The position numbers were made by a program, and so were the translations under genes. The notes beneath the pieces were generated by a model, which was not told where the DNA came from, searched no databases, and saw nothing but the letters and a program-made list of their open reading frames with translations. This document shows, piece by piece, positions 56,807 to 64,000 of a stretch of 64,000 nt of DNA. Source of the stretch: Chloroflexota bacterium (lineage in GTDB: Bacteria; Chloroflexota; Anaerolineae; Aggregatilineales; Phototrophicaceae); the NCBI GenBank assembly GCA_026707665.1, contig JAPOWK010000058.1, forward strand, positions 1 through 64,000. The letters run 5' to 3'. Positions within the stretch are counted from its first letter, which is position 1. Every line of letters starts with the position of its first letter.

Positions 56807-57211
56807 TTATGCCCCAAGTTTGAGCAGTCTGTCGATATCATGCCCACGCCTTTTCAGCTGCAACAATGCCTCTGAGCGCAGAAGTACCTGGTGATCAAAC
56901 TTCGCAACCAAGTCCTCTATTTCGACAACCTCTTCCTCAGTGACCTGTCCCAACTGACCAAGCTGCATAAGTTCGCGCATACGCGTATCGTGCGGCCAAG
57001 CCAAGCGCTGATGCACGATAGCTAACAGTTGCTCGTCGGCAAAATCTTTCAGCTCCTCAGGCTCAAGCCCCATCTCAGTCAACTCGCCAAACAGCAAGGA
57101 CAAACCATCCACGATTACGGATTCGGCCGAGCGACCGCTATCGCTGGCGATTGCTTCCGCGCGCTCATAGATTGCCGCTGGCACTCTTAGTTCCTTGGTC
57201 GGCTCTTCCAT
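56807..57211 (-). CDS. Small partner protein of HNH module A
   Basis: The 134-residue protein starts MEEPTKELRVPAAIYERAEA, an N-terminal stretch that resembles a ribbon-helix-helix DNA-binding fold (SGRSAESVIVDGL). The C-terminal helical part (VTEEEVVEIEDLVAKFDHQV and LRSEALLQLKRRGHD) is shared in pattern with the small protein of the second HNH module. It may bind DNA and control or restrain the HNH nuclease. The ATG at 57211 is chosen as the first Met of the conserved part. Confidence 0.72.
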   Translation of the reverse strand: MEEPTKELRVPAAIYERAEAIASDSGRSAESVIVDGLSLLFGELTEMGLEPEELKDFADEQLLAIVHQRLAWPHDTRMRELMQLGQLGQVTEEEVVEIEDLVAKFDHQVLLRSEALLQLKRRGHDIDRLLKLGA

Positions 57212-57271
57212 GCGCAATCCACCTTCACTTCGCATAGCTCCATTGTAAACCAGCGCTTCCGCCGTCGTCCC

Positions 57272-58567
57272 TTATCTCCGCCGCCCATGACAGCGCTTGA
57301 ACTTCATCCCGCTGCCGCAGGGGCAGGGATCGTTGCGCCCGGCGGCCGCGAAGGCCCGCTCAAGCTCGGCATCGTAACGCGCCAGCTCCAGCATCACATT
57401 GGCCGGCGGACGCCGCGCTGCCAACTCGGCCGCCATGAAATTCATCGTCGGTCGCACGTGATTGAAAAAGGCGCGATAACCGGCGCAGAGGTAATTCAAG
57501 CCTGGCTCGCCAGCCGGCGTCTCAATGAAGCGATTCTTGGGGCAGCCGCCATTGCAGACGAACTTGACTTCGCAATCGAGGCAGTACTGCGGCAGCGTGT
57601 CACGCTTGTCCTGGCCGAACTTGATTTGCTCGTCCATGACCACGATCTCGCTCAGCGGAACATCCATGATATTGCCCAGCTTGTAATCGGGTTCGACATA
57701 ATGATCGCAGGAGAAGACATCGCCATTGTGCTCCATCGCCAGCGCCAAGCCGCAGGTCTCGTCGAAGATGCAGAGCCCGGGCGGCGCGCCCGTCCAGGCG
57801 GCTAGCGCAATATCGAAGATCTGCACGAAGACGCGCCCGACATCGTGCCGCACCCATTCCTCGTACATGTCGATGAGAAACTGCCCGTAGCCGGCCGCAG
57901 TGATGGAGCGCTCGGTGACCTGATCGCCCTCTTGATAGCCGGTGTCGTTGTCGCGCTCGACGATGGGGATGAACTGCATAAACTTCGTGCCCACCTCATC
58001 GCGCAAAAAACGATAAACGCGCGCGCCCTGCCCCTCGTTGGCGGCATGCACCGTCGTCAGGACATTGTATTCGGCGCCATGCTTCTGCAGCAGCCGCAGG
58101 CCCGCCATCACCTTGTCAAAGGTGGGATTGCCGCCCTTGTCCACACGGTAGTAGTCGTGCACATCCGCCGGACCATCGAGGCTGACCCCCAGCAGAAAGT
58201 CGTTCCCGGCGAAGAACTCACACCACTCGTCATCCAGCGTGACCGCGTTCGTCTGCAGCGCATTCGTGATGCGCATGTGCGGGCGCTTGTGCTTCTGCTG
58301 ATAGCGGACGGCTTGGCGGAAGAACTCGACGCCCATCAGGGTCGGCTCGCCGCCCTGCCAGGCGAAGTTGATGTCGTTCACCGATTGGGCTTCAATGTAT
58401 TGGCGGATATACTCTTCGAGCAGGTTGTCCGACATGCGGAACTTGCTGCCCGGATAAAGCGCTTCTTTGGAGAGGAAATAGCAATACTTGCAATCGAGGT
58501 TGCAGATCGCGCCCCGCGGCTTGGTCATCAGGTGGAAGGCGGTGGGTTGTGTCGTGGTCGCTTGCAT
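57272..58567 (-). CDS. Radical SAM/SPASM anaerobic sulfatase-maturating enzyme-like, with SEC-C tail
   Basis: The 431-residue protein has the radical SAM motif CNLDCKYCYF (residues 22-31), WQGGEPTLMG, VSLDGPADVHDYYR, and a SPASM domain with CGLALAMEHNGDVFSCDHYV, YCLDCEVKFVCNGGCPKNRF and a final Cys in YLCAGYR. This pattern is typical of anSMEs, which convert a Cys or Ser of sulfatases to formylglycine. The last 22 residues (GRNDPCPCGSGMKFKRCHG) form a SEC-C zinc motif, normally found on SecA. No sulfatase gene is in this window, so it may act on another protein. Confidence 0.88.
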   Translation of the reverse strand: MQATTTQPTAFHLMTKPRGAICNLDCKYCYFLSKEALYPGSKFRMSDNLLEEYIRQYIEAQSVNDINFAWQGGEPTLMGVEFFRQAVRYQQKHKRPHMRITNALQTNAVTLDDEWCEFFAGNDFLLGVSLDGPADVHDYYRVDKGGNPTFDKVMAGLRLLQKHGAEYNVLTTVHAANEGQGARVYRFLRDEVGTKFMQFIPIVERDNDTGYQEGDQVTERSITAAGYGQFLIDMYEEWVRHDVGRVFVQIFDIALAAWTGAPPGLCIFDETCGLALAMEHNGDVFSCDHYVEPDYKLGNIMDVPLSEIVVMDEQIKFGQDKRDTLPQYCLDCEVKFVCNGGCPKNRFIETPAGEPGLNYLCAGYRAFFNHVRPTMNFMAAELAARRPPANVMLELARYDAELERAFAAAGRNDPCPCGSGMKFKRCHGRRR

Positions 58568-58597
58568 GGTGGGGAGTATAGCTTAATTTGGCGCGGT

Positions 58598-58611
58598 GGC
58601 ACAGAGGGCGC
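58598..58611 (+). repeat. Family C arm, left of the restriction gene
   Basis: GGCACAGAGGGCGC here is the exact reverse complement of GCGCCCTCTGTGCC at 59853-59866. The pair brackets a single AT-richer restriction-like gene. Confidence 0.82.
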
Positions 58612-58686
58612 GTAGAAAAACAGAGGGAGAGTGGATGTGTTACAATCTTGTCATAGTGAAGAGTGAGCCCTGCTTGGAAACTAGCC

Positions 58687-59835
58687 ATGGACTTAATTGA
58701 GAATCTGCGCGCAGTCTCCGAAGAAATCCGCGCAAGACGGAGATACGCGACGAACGAGGCAACCACGAGAAGCTACCTAATTGATCCTTTCATCCGAGCG
58801 CTCGGCTACGACCCAAATGAGCCAAATGATGTCGAGCCAGAATTTACCGCCGATTTTGTCGGAAGCAATAGAAGGGTCGATTATGCCCTTAAGAAAGAGG
58901 GCAAGCCAATTATATTCGTTGAATTCAAGACAGCGACAAGGAGTCTATCATTTCAGAACACAGTACAGTTGCAACATTACTTCAGCACAAAACTTGACGT
59001 GCGATTCGGCATCGTTACCAATGGCCTGGAATATCGATTTTATTCGGACATTGATAATCCAAACGTAATGGATGACGAACCGTTCCTAACTGTCGATCTG
59101 TTAAACGCAAACGATCGTCTGTTAAAGGAGTTTACTGCATTCTCGAAGTTGAATTTCGAATTTGAAGATGCGCTGTTATGTGCACGGCAATTGAAATACG
59201 GAAGTATTATCCGGCAGCGAATAGAAAGTGAAATAGAGCAACCATCAAGAGAATTGGTCAAGTATCTCGCTAGAAATCTCTACAACGGCAGCTTCAGTAA
59301 TGACGCATATGGGGAATTTGCTCCAATAGTTGAGCGGGAGTTGCAGGATCTTTTCTTGTCCGAGCAAAACCTTGCGCAAGACGATAAGACCGAAGTCAAT
59401 TCTGATATCCGGAGTATAGAATCTCCCACGATACGAGATAGAATCCAACGTTTTCCCTCAACACAGGCAGTAAAGCCTTTACGCGACATCAATCAGGAAC
59501 AGCCTAAGCTGCTTACGAAACGCGAAACGTTTGCTTCGCGCGAACTGTATGACCATGGAACCAAGACTGCGAAAGGCTTCTTCAAGAATTTCAAGGGCGA
59601 ATTGGCAATCTATGACGCAGCTGACGAGAAACAGTTTTGGGTTGAAAACGAAAGAATTCTCGACGGAACTTACTACACGGAAATGGAAATCGAAATAACG
59701 CCGAACAAACGCATTAGGAATCCTAATCCACCACCTGCGACGAAACTAGTCAACGTTATTCCTCGGCATCGGAGGTTCAAGTTCAAATATGAGCACAGAG
59801 AGGGCGGACGATACGTTGTAACAGGAGTACTTTAG
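58687..59835 (+). CDS. Type IV restriction-like protein with HsdR N-terminal nuclease domain
   Basis: The 382-residue protein has an HsdR_N-like nuclease domain at about 30-150: TRSYLIDPFIRALGYDPNEP, RVDYALKKEGKPIIFVEFKT with the Asp and the Glu-x-Lys catalytic set, and FGIVTNGLEYRFYSD. This is the predicted type I/IV restriction nuclease domain without a helicase. The C-terminal third is less conserved. Codon use and base composition look clearly AT-richer than the surroundings, and the gene is bracketed by 14-base inverted repeats. Acquisition by transfer is likely. Confidence 0.85.
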   Translation: MDLIENLRAVSEEIRARRRYATNEATTRSYLIDPFIRALGYDPNEPNDVEPEFTADFVGSNRRVDYALKKEGKPIIFVEFKTATRSLSFQNTVQLQHYFSTKLDVRFGIVTNGLEYRFYSDIDNPNVMDDEPFLTVDLLNANDRLLKEFTAFSKLNFEFEDALLCARQLKYGSIIRQRIESEIEQPSRELVKYLARNLYNGSFSNDAYGEFAPIVERELQDLFLSEQNLAQDDKTEVNSDIRSIESPTIRDRIQRFPSTQAVKPLRDINQEQPKLLTKRETFASRELYDHGTKTAKGFFKNFKGELAIYDAADEKQFWVENERILDGTYYTEMEIEITPNKRIRNPNPPPATKLVNVIPRHRRFKFKYEHREGGRYVVTGVL

Positions 59836-59852
59836 AGCACTTTAGTGAAACT

Positions 59853-59866
59853 GCGCCCTCTGTGCC
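59853..59866 (-). repeat. Family C arm, right of the restriction gene
   Basis: GCGCCCTCTGTGCC is the exact inverse of the arm at 58598. It is followed by TCTGTGGTGAATCC, which resembles the right end of the element at 29.6 kb. Confidence 0.82.
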
Positions 59867-59983
59867 TCTGTGGTGAATCCCTCCTGCCGCAACTTCCCAA
59901 CCAAGTCAATGCTTGACAGCGCCCACTAGATGCAAGAAACTACAGTAAGATTCGGTCATACATCACCAACCGAGGAATCACCA

Positions 59984-60223
59984 ATGGCTGCCCAAACCAA
60001 TACCGAAGACAGATTCGTTCACGATATTGTCAACCGACAGGTCGCGCAGATCGCCAAGCTCGAGGCCAGCCAGGAACACGTCGCCACCAAAGCAGATGTT
60101 GAAACACTGCGAACTGAAATGGAAAAACTGAAATCAGACTTGACTTGGCGAATCGTCATCGCCATGAGCATTATGACAGCCATTTTTGCCGCGATTGTCA
60201 GACTGCCGGCAGCGGGCGCCTAG
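59984..60223 (+). CDS. Small coiled-coil membrane protein (DUF1640/CCDC90-like)
   Basis: The 79-residue protein has a coiled coil (VNRQVAQIAKLEASQEHV, ATKADVETLRTEMEKLKSDL) and a C-terminal membrane helix (about 54-75, ending MTAIFAAIVRLPAAGA). The A-T-K-x-D-V-x-x-L-R-x-E-M pattern is found in DUF1640-type small proteins. GAGGA lies seven bases before the ATG at 59984, which makes this start better than the ATG at 59930. It abuts the convergent rluD gene. Function unknown. Confidence 0.65.
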   Translation: MAAQTNTEDRFVHDIVNRQVAQIAKLEASQEHVATKADVETLRTEMEKLKSDLTWRIVIAMSIMTAIFAAIVRLPAAGA

Positions 60224-61147
60224 TCAGCGCAACTTCGCCATCACATCCACCAACCCAACCGGCAGATCGCTCACAAACCCCAGCCGCTCTCCACTCACCG
60301 GATGCGCAAACGCCAGTTCATGCGCGTGCAGGAACTGCCGCTTCATTTTCACCCGCTGCTTGCGCCAGCCATAGACCGCATCGCCCACGACCGGACAGCC
60401 GATGAAAGCCATGTGCACGCGAATCTGATGCGTCCGCCCGGTCAGCAGCCGTAGCCGCACCAGCGCGCGATCGCCCTGGAAATCATCGTCTAGCACTTCG
60501 AATTCCGTCTGCGCCGACCGGCCCGCTCGATTGACCGCCATGCGCTTGCGCTGCCGCCGATCGCGGGCGATTGGCGCGTCGACCGTGCCGCGATTCGACG
60601 CCGGTCGCTTCTCCAGCAGCGCCAGGTAAACCTTGTCCACCGTGCGCGCCTGAAATTGTTCCATCAGCGCCAGCAAGCTCGCCCTGTCCCGCGCCGTGAC
60701 AATCAGTCCGCTGGTGCCACGGTCCAGCCGGTGCACGATGCCCAGCCGCTCGCCGACCGCCGGGTCGTCCATCATTTCGGCCAGCTCCGGATAGCGCGCC
60801 AACAGCGCATGGACCAGCGTGCCGCTTTCGTTGCCCGCTCCCGGATGAACCACCATGCCGGCCGGTTTGTCGACAACCGCCAGGCAGTCGTCTTCGTAGA
60901 CGATTTCCAGCGGGATGTCTTCCGGCTCGATTGATGTCTCCGCGCGCGCCGGGACGCGAACTACAATTTGCTCGCCGCCTTTGAGTTTGTAGCCCGTCTT
61001 CTGCGCCGCGCCATCGACCAGCACACAGCCCTCGCGGATTAAGTGCTGCGCCTGCGCGCGCGAAAAGCCTTCCAGATGCGCCAGCAGGAATTTGTCAAGC
61101 CGTTGATCGGCTTTGTTGACGATAAGGATCAGGGGTTCTTCGGACAC
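60224..61147 (-). CDS. rluD: RluA-family 23S rRNA pseudouridine synthase (RluD-like)
   Basis: The 307-residue protein has an N-terminal S4 domain (QRLDKFLLAHLEGFSRAQAQ) and the RluA catalytic domain: VVDKPAGMVVHPGAGNESGT, HRLDRGTSGLIVTARD with the catalytic Asp, and LLTGRTHQIRVHMAFIGCPV. HGRTHQIR-type and GDAVYGW motifs follow. It isomerises uridine to pseudouridine in rRNA. The start overlaps the HNH gene stop by 19 bases, so it belongs to the module B operon. Confidence 0.93.
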   Translation of the reverse strand: MSEEPLILIVNKADQRLDKFLLAHLEGFSRAQAQHLIREGCVLVDGAAQKTGYKLKGGEQIVVRVPARAETSIEPEDIPLEIVYEDDCLAVVDKPAGMVVHPGAGNESGTLVHALLARYPELAEMMDDPAVGERLGIVHRLDRGTSGLIVTARDRASLLALMEQFQARTVDKVYLALLEKRPASNRGTVDAPIARDRRQRKRMAVNRAGRSAQTEFEVLDDDFQGDRALVRLRLLTGRTHQIRVHMAFIGCPVVGDAVYGWRKQRVKMKRQFLHAHELAFAHPVSGERLGFVSDLPVGLVDVMAKLR

Positions 61148-61551
61148 GGGTAATTGCCGAGCTGCATTTCGCCATGGCGTTGCTCGACCCGCTCCTCCTC
61201 GTTCATGCGCAGCACAAGGGCTGTCACCCGGCCTTCTGGGCTACGCCCCGAAAGAGATGCATCTGGATTCACTTGAAAGTGCTCATCCCAGATTTGTTGA
61301 CGGGGGTTGAAGAACCTTGTCGCCACACCAGATAGCGGGTCTATCATGGCGACATCGGCGCCTTTGGCACGATTACAGGGTCCACATGCCAAGCAAAGAT
61401 TGTCGTCGTCATCGCTGCCTCCATGCTTGAGAGCAACGATGTGGTCGATTTCGAATGAAACATATCGATCATCGCCTGCGATTCGGCAGTATTCGCAACA
61501 GTCGCCAGCCTGTTCCCTGATTCTGCGGCGCTGTTCGGCAGTAACCGCCAT
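61129..61551 (-). CDS. HNH endonuclease, module B
   Basis: The 140-residue protein has CCEYCRIAGDDRYVSFEIDH as the first half of the HNH core, HIVALKHGGSDDDDNLCLAC and GPCNRAKG as the second, and FFNPRQQIWDEHFQVNP. It is a homologue of the HNH protein of module A. Its ATG overlaps the stop of the small upstream gene by one base (TAATG), and its end overlaps rluD by 19 bases. The nuclease probably acts on DNA; its biological role is unknown. Confidence 0.9.
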   Translation of the reverse strand: MAVTAEQRRRIREQAGDCCEYCRIAGDDRYVSFEIDHIVALKHGGSDDDDNLCLACGPCNRAKGADVAMIDPLSGVATRFFNPRQQIWDEHFQVNPDASLSGRSPEGRVTALVLRMNEEERVEQRHGEMQLGNYPCPKNP

Positions 61552-61805
61552 TAAGCTAAGCCCTTCTGCCTCAGCTTTGTTTTGGTCTTCATCCGCGAAA
61601 TCATATGGTCGGCGCGGATGTAATCATCTAGCTCATGCCGCTGCTCACAGGTCAGTTCAGATTCCCGATTGAGGTACAACAGATGGCTCACCCGCGCTTG
61701 AAGATCGTCCGGCAGTTTATAGGCGAGCAACTCTTCATCTGTCGGGTTTTCGGCCAAAAAGTCAGTAATGATTGCAAATACATCGCGCGCTGGCGTCTTA
61801 ATCAT
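61551..61805 (-). CDS. Small partner protein of HNH module B
   Basis: The 84-residue protein has an N-terminal part with PTDEELLAYKLPDDLQARVS, then SELTCEQRHELDDYIRADHM and a basic C-terminus (RMKTKTKLRQKGLA). The C-terminal helical pattern resembles the small protein of module A. AAAGGAG stands nine bases before the ATG, and a perfect -10 lies at 61832. It is coupled to the HNH gene by TAATG and may be its antitoxin-like or targeting partner. Confidence 0.72.
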   Translation of the reverse strand: MIKTPARDVFAIITDFLAENPTDEELLAYKLPDDLQARVSHLLYLNRESELTCEQRHELDDYIRADHMISRMKTKTKLRQKGLA

Positions 61806-61831
61806 CTTGGTCTCTCCTTTACCTCTGCCCC

Positions 61832-61837
61832 ATTATA
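61832..61837 (-). promoter_or_regulatory. Candidate -10 box of the module B/rluD operon
   Basis: TATAAT on the minus strand, 27 bases before the small-protein ATG; no good -35 is seen. Confidence 0.45.
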
Positions 61838-61868
61838 CCCTGCATATCGCCGCGAATCACCCAGCGCG

Positions 61869-62021
61869 CTACACGCCACCCAGTGCCGAACTCAAGAGCG
61901 CGGCAATCGTCCCGGCGATCATAATCGCCAGCAGCAAGATCAAGCCCATGCGGATCAGCTTACGCAAAGCCTGCCTCTCCGCTGGCGTCCAGCCTCCCTC
62001 GCGGTCGCGCTGGTCCGTCAT
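61869..62021 (-). CDS. Possible 50-residue single-pass membrane protein
   Basis: The frame encodes a basic N-terminal half (MTDQRDREGG, then ERQALRKLIRM) and a membrane helix (about 26-48, ILLLAIMIAGTIAALLSSAL). No strong ribosome binding site is seen and the family is not recognised. It could be a genuine small protein in the spacer before galE. Confidence 0.45.
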   Translation of the reverse strand: MTDQRDREGGWTPAERQALRKLIRMGLILLLAIMIAGTIAALLSSALGGV

Positions 62022-62153
62022 CCGCTTAGCCCGTTCATCAACATCTATTGACCTCGCTCTCAGCAGGTCTTCCACGCACAATTATATACGTTAGACGGAC
62101 GGTGTTGACGCGGATGGACTGCGCAAGATTGTTCGGTTGACGCCAAAGTAAGT

Positions 62154-62159
62154 TATACT
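62154..62159 (+). promoter_or_regulatory. Candidate -10 box of galE
   Basis: TATACT lies 25 bases before the galE start. The nearest -35-like hexamers are TTGTTC (19-base spacer) and TTGACG (too close), so only the -10 is proposed. Confidence 0.45.
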
Positions 62160-62184
62160 TTGCTGCTGGGCAGGGAGTAGAGAG

Positions 62185-63171
62185 ATGAAAGTCCTGGTGA
62201 CCGGCGGCGCTGGCTATATCGGCAGCCATGTCGTGCAGTTGCTGACCGAGCGCGGCTATGATGTCGTCGTCTTCGACAACTTGATCAAGGGCAATCGCGG
62301 CGCCGTGCACCCGGACGCCGCCCTCATCGTCGGCGATCTGCACGACCGATCGGCGCTGGCGAACCTATTTCAAGCCCATCAATTCGACGGCATCTTGCAC
62401 TTTGCCTCGCAGATCCTGGTCGGCGAAAGCATGCGGCAGCCTTTCGACTACTTGCGCGACAATCTTTATACCTTCATCAATGTACTCGAGCGCGCCAGCT
62501 TGCACGGCGTCAAGCGTTTTATTCTGTCCTCCACCGCCAATCTCTTCGACGAACCCGAGCGCGTCCCCATCGACGAGAGCGAGGCGCTGATCCCCGGCAG
62601 CATTTATGGCGAAACCAAGTATATGGCTGAGCGTCTGCTCGCCTGGATGGATCGCCTCTACGGCATCAAATATTGCTGCCTGCGCTATTTCAACGCCTGT
62701 GGCGCCCATCCGGACGGCCACATTGGCGAAGCGCACGACCCCGAATCTCATCTGATTCCCCTCGTCCTGAGCGTCGCCTTGGGCCAGCGCGAGGCGATTG
62801 AAATTTACGGCGCCGACTACGACACGCCCGATGGCACCTGCATCCGCGATTACGTGCATGTGCTCGATTTGGCGCGCGCCCACATCCTGGCATTGGAAGC
62901 GCTGGTCGATGGCGAAAGCCGTGTCTATAACCTCGGCAGCGGCAGCGGTTACTCCGTGCGTGAAGTGATTGAAGCCGCGCGGGTGGTGACGGGCCACGCC
63001 ATACCCACCATCGAAGCGCCCCGCCGCCCCGGCGACCTGCCCGTCCTGGTCGCTGATAGCGAGAAGATCGGGCGCGAGTTGGGCTGGGAGACCGACTACA
63101 ACAATCTCGAGACCATCATCCAAACCGCCTGGAACTGGCATCGCCGCCATCCGAACGGCTACCAATCCTGA
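62185..63171 (+). CDS. galE: UDP-glucose 4-epimerase
   Basis: The 328-residue protein is a short-chain dehydrogenase-type epimerase: [16 protein letters not shown] binds [21 protein letters not shown] is family-typical, and the catalytic pair is in [12 protein letters not shown] (Tyr-x3-Lys). [15 protein letters not shown] and [20 protein letters not shown] confirm GalE. The segment [10 protein letters not shown] replaces the usual SSSAAVYGEP. It interconverts UDP-glucose and UDP-galactose. GGGAG precedes the start. Confidence 0.94.
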   Translation: MKVLVTGGAGYIGSHVVQLLTERGYDVVVFDNLIKGNRGAVHPDAALIVGDLHDRSALANLFQAHQFDGILHFASQILVGESMRQPFDYLRDNLYTFINVLERASLHGVKRFILSSTANLFDEPERVPIDESEALIPGSIYGETKYMAERLLAWMDRLYGIKYCCLRYFNACGAHPDGHIGEAHDPESHLIPLVLSVALGQREAIEIYGADYDTPDGTCIRDYVHVLDLARAHILALEALVDGESRVYNLGSGSGYSVREVIEAARVVTGHAIPTIEAPRRPGDLPVLVADSEKIGRELGWETDYNNLETIIQTAWNWHRRHPNGYQS

Positions 63172-63212
63172 GTGGTGAAAAAGCGAACTCGCCTTGTATC
63201 AGCTACCAAGCC

Positions 63213-63237
63213 GTAGGGGCGGCATACCATGCCGCCC
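63213..63237. repeat. Family A palindrome, copy 6 (variant)
   Basis: GTAG, then GGGCGGCAT-ACC-ATGCCGCCC with perfect nine-base arms. The arm sequence differs from copies 2 and 3 but with matched changes on both sides, so pairing is preserved. Confidence 0.85.
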
Positions 63238-63306
63238 GCGCACACGTCAGAACATTGCGGACGTTTCATCGAGATGTCGCTGCAATGCATTGTGAAGGGA
63301 GCATGC

Positions 63307-64000
63307 ATGACGCGTCTGGCTGTGCTAGCCGATATTCATGGCAACCTGCCCGCATTAACTGCCGTCATCGACGACATGGCTTCTTTCGCAGTTGATCACG
63401 TCGTCGTCGCCGGCGACAGCATCAATGTCGGTCCCTTTTCTCGTGAAGTGCTTGAAGTTATCAGCGAGCGCAACTGGGCGGTCATCCGCGGCAACAACGG
63501 CTACTACGTCACCGAGTTTGATACGCCGCGTATGCCGGCGCATTGGTCCCGCTTCACCTTGCCGCCCTGGCTGCTTGATCAGTTGGGCGCCCACTGGATC
63601 AAGGTCGTCGCCTGCCTGCCCGATACGCTTTCGCTGCGCTTCCCCGACGCCGCGCCGATCCGCGTCTTCCACGGCCTGCCGGACAATCCCTGGGTCGCCA
63701 TCACGCCGCGCTCAACATGCAGCGAAGTCGAGACCTTGCTCGGCGGCATACCCGAGACTACCGTCATCTGCGCCCACAGCCACATTCCGCTTGAACGACA
63801 TATCGGGCTCTGGCACATTTTCAATCCAGGCTCGGTCGGCATCCCGCTCGACGGCGAGCGCAGCGCGAGCTATATGATTCTCGACGGCGACCACCAAGGC
63901 TGGAACCTAATCGCTCATCGCCGCGTCCCATTTGAACATGGCAGCATATTCGACGCCTTCGACAAACAGCAGTTCGCGCACCGCTGCGGCGTCGCTGCCA
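63307..64000 (+). CDS. YfcE/MJ0936-like metallophosphoesterase, 3' end beyond window
   Basis: At least 231 residues are visible and the frame is still open at the right edge. The metal-binding motifs are in order: LADIHGNLPAL, VVVAGDSINVG, VIRGNNGYYV and CAHSHIPLE, followed by FNPGSVGIPLDG. This is the calcineurin-like phosphodiesterase fold of YfcE-type proteins, which hydrolyse small phosphodiesters in the cytoplasm; the substrate is unknown. AAGGGAG precedes the ATG at 63307 by six bases. A nearby ATG at 63303 is out of frame. Confidence 0.88.
   Translation, partial: MTRLAVLADIHGNLPALTAVIDDMASFAVDHVVVAGDSINVGPFSREVLEVISERNWAVIRGNNGYYVTEFDTPRMPAHWSRFTLPPWLLDQLGAHWIKVVACLPDTLSLRFPDAAPIRVFHGLPDNPWVAITPRSTCSEVETLLGGIPETTVICAHSHIPLERHIGLWHIFNPGSVGIPLDGERSASYMILDGDHQGWNLIAHRRVPFEHGSIFDAFDKQQFAHRCGVAA

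Noticed and set aside
1..64000. CRISPR array, IS transposase, prophage or rRNA genes
   Set aside because: No regularly spaced direct repeats, transposase-like protein, phage structural gene or rRNA sequence was recognised in the window.

Overview
The window is a GC-rich bacterial chromosome segment, densely packed with genes. It most likely comes from a Chloroflexota (Anaerolineae-like) organism. This is inferred from gene content: a bacterial-type Elp3, MutS2, YvcK, a DUF6391 protein, an A2-type caa3-like cytochrome oxidase operon, an SdhC-SdhD fusion and a conserved tRNA-Thr/Tyr/Thr-rpmG-tRNA-Trp-secE-nusG-rplK-rplA block. No rRNA is present, so the genus cannot be named. The gene set points to an aerobic, respiring heterotroph: succinate dehydrogenase, cytochrome c oxidase, two 3-hydroxyacyl-CoA dehydrogenases, KDPG aldolase, a nitrilase and an M20 amidohydrolase.

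Layout. 1-0.3 kb: the 5' end of groES with a textbook promoter and CIRCE operator. 0.3-5.8 kb: a polytopic membrane protein overlapping the end of a PBP1A-like protein that appears catalytically dead, then a small HhH membrane protein. 6-18.7 kb: metabolic and housekeeping genes (VOC protein, PhyH-like dioxygenase, M20 amidohydrolase, nitrilase, Elp3, DDAH, beta-propeller, KDPG aldolase, CobS/CobU). 18.7-21.9 kb: a leftward run of DUF6391, holA and two Mrr-type genes, one with a degenerate active site. 22-29.5 kb: phosphatase, YdjC deacetylase, MutS2, methyltransferase and a class B PBP lipoprotein. 29.7-35.9 kb: cox operon with two subunit III-like genes and an unrecognised 336-residue membrane protein. 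36-39.1 kb: Uma2, OsmC, UPF0316, RsmA and MsrA. 39.2-42.6 kb: the ribosomal protein/tRNA operon from one strong promoter, with a NusG that carries a putative zinc-ribbon insertion. 42.6-51 kb: two HADHs, two single-pass coiled-coil proteins and the sdh operon. 51-58.6 kb: RmuC, YvcK, a DUF2142-like glycosyltransferase, EF-P, RidA, an HNH module and a radical-SAM anSME-like enzyme. 58.6-64 kb: an AT-richer type IV restriction-like gene bracketed by inverted repeats, RluD, a second HNH module, GalE and a truncated phosphoesterase.

The intergenic spaces carry three dispersed repeat families: (A) short palindromes with a GTAGGGGCGACC arm, six copies; (B) longer C-rich/G-rich foldback elements around CCCCTTCCC...GGGGAAGGGG, six copies, two of them with a nested internal hairpin; (C) ACACAGAG-type purine-rich inverted repeats, at least four sites, two of which bracket the restriction gene.

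The points most worth a second look are the dead PBP1A-like protein coupled to a membrane protein, the Mrr/pseudo-Mrr pair, the twice-occurring small-protein + HNH module, the repeat-bracketed restriction gene, the zinc-ribbon NusG, and the unidentified membrane genes inside the cox and sdh operons.
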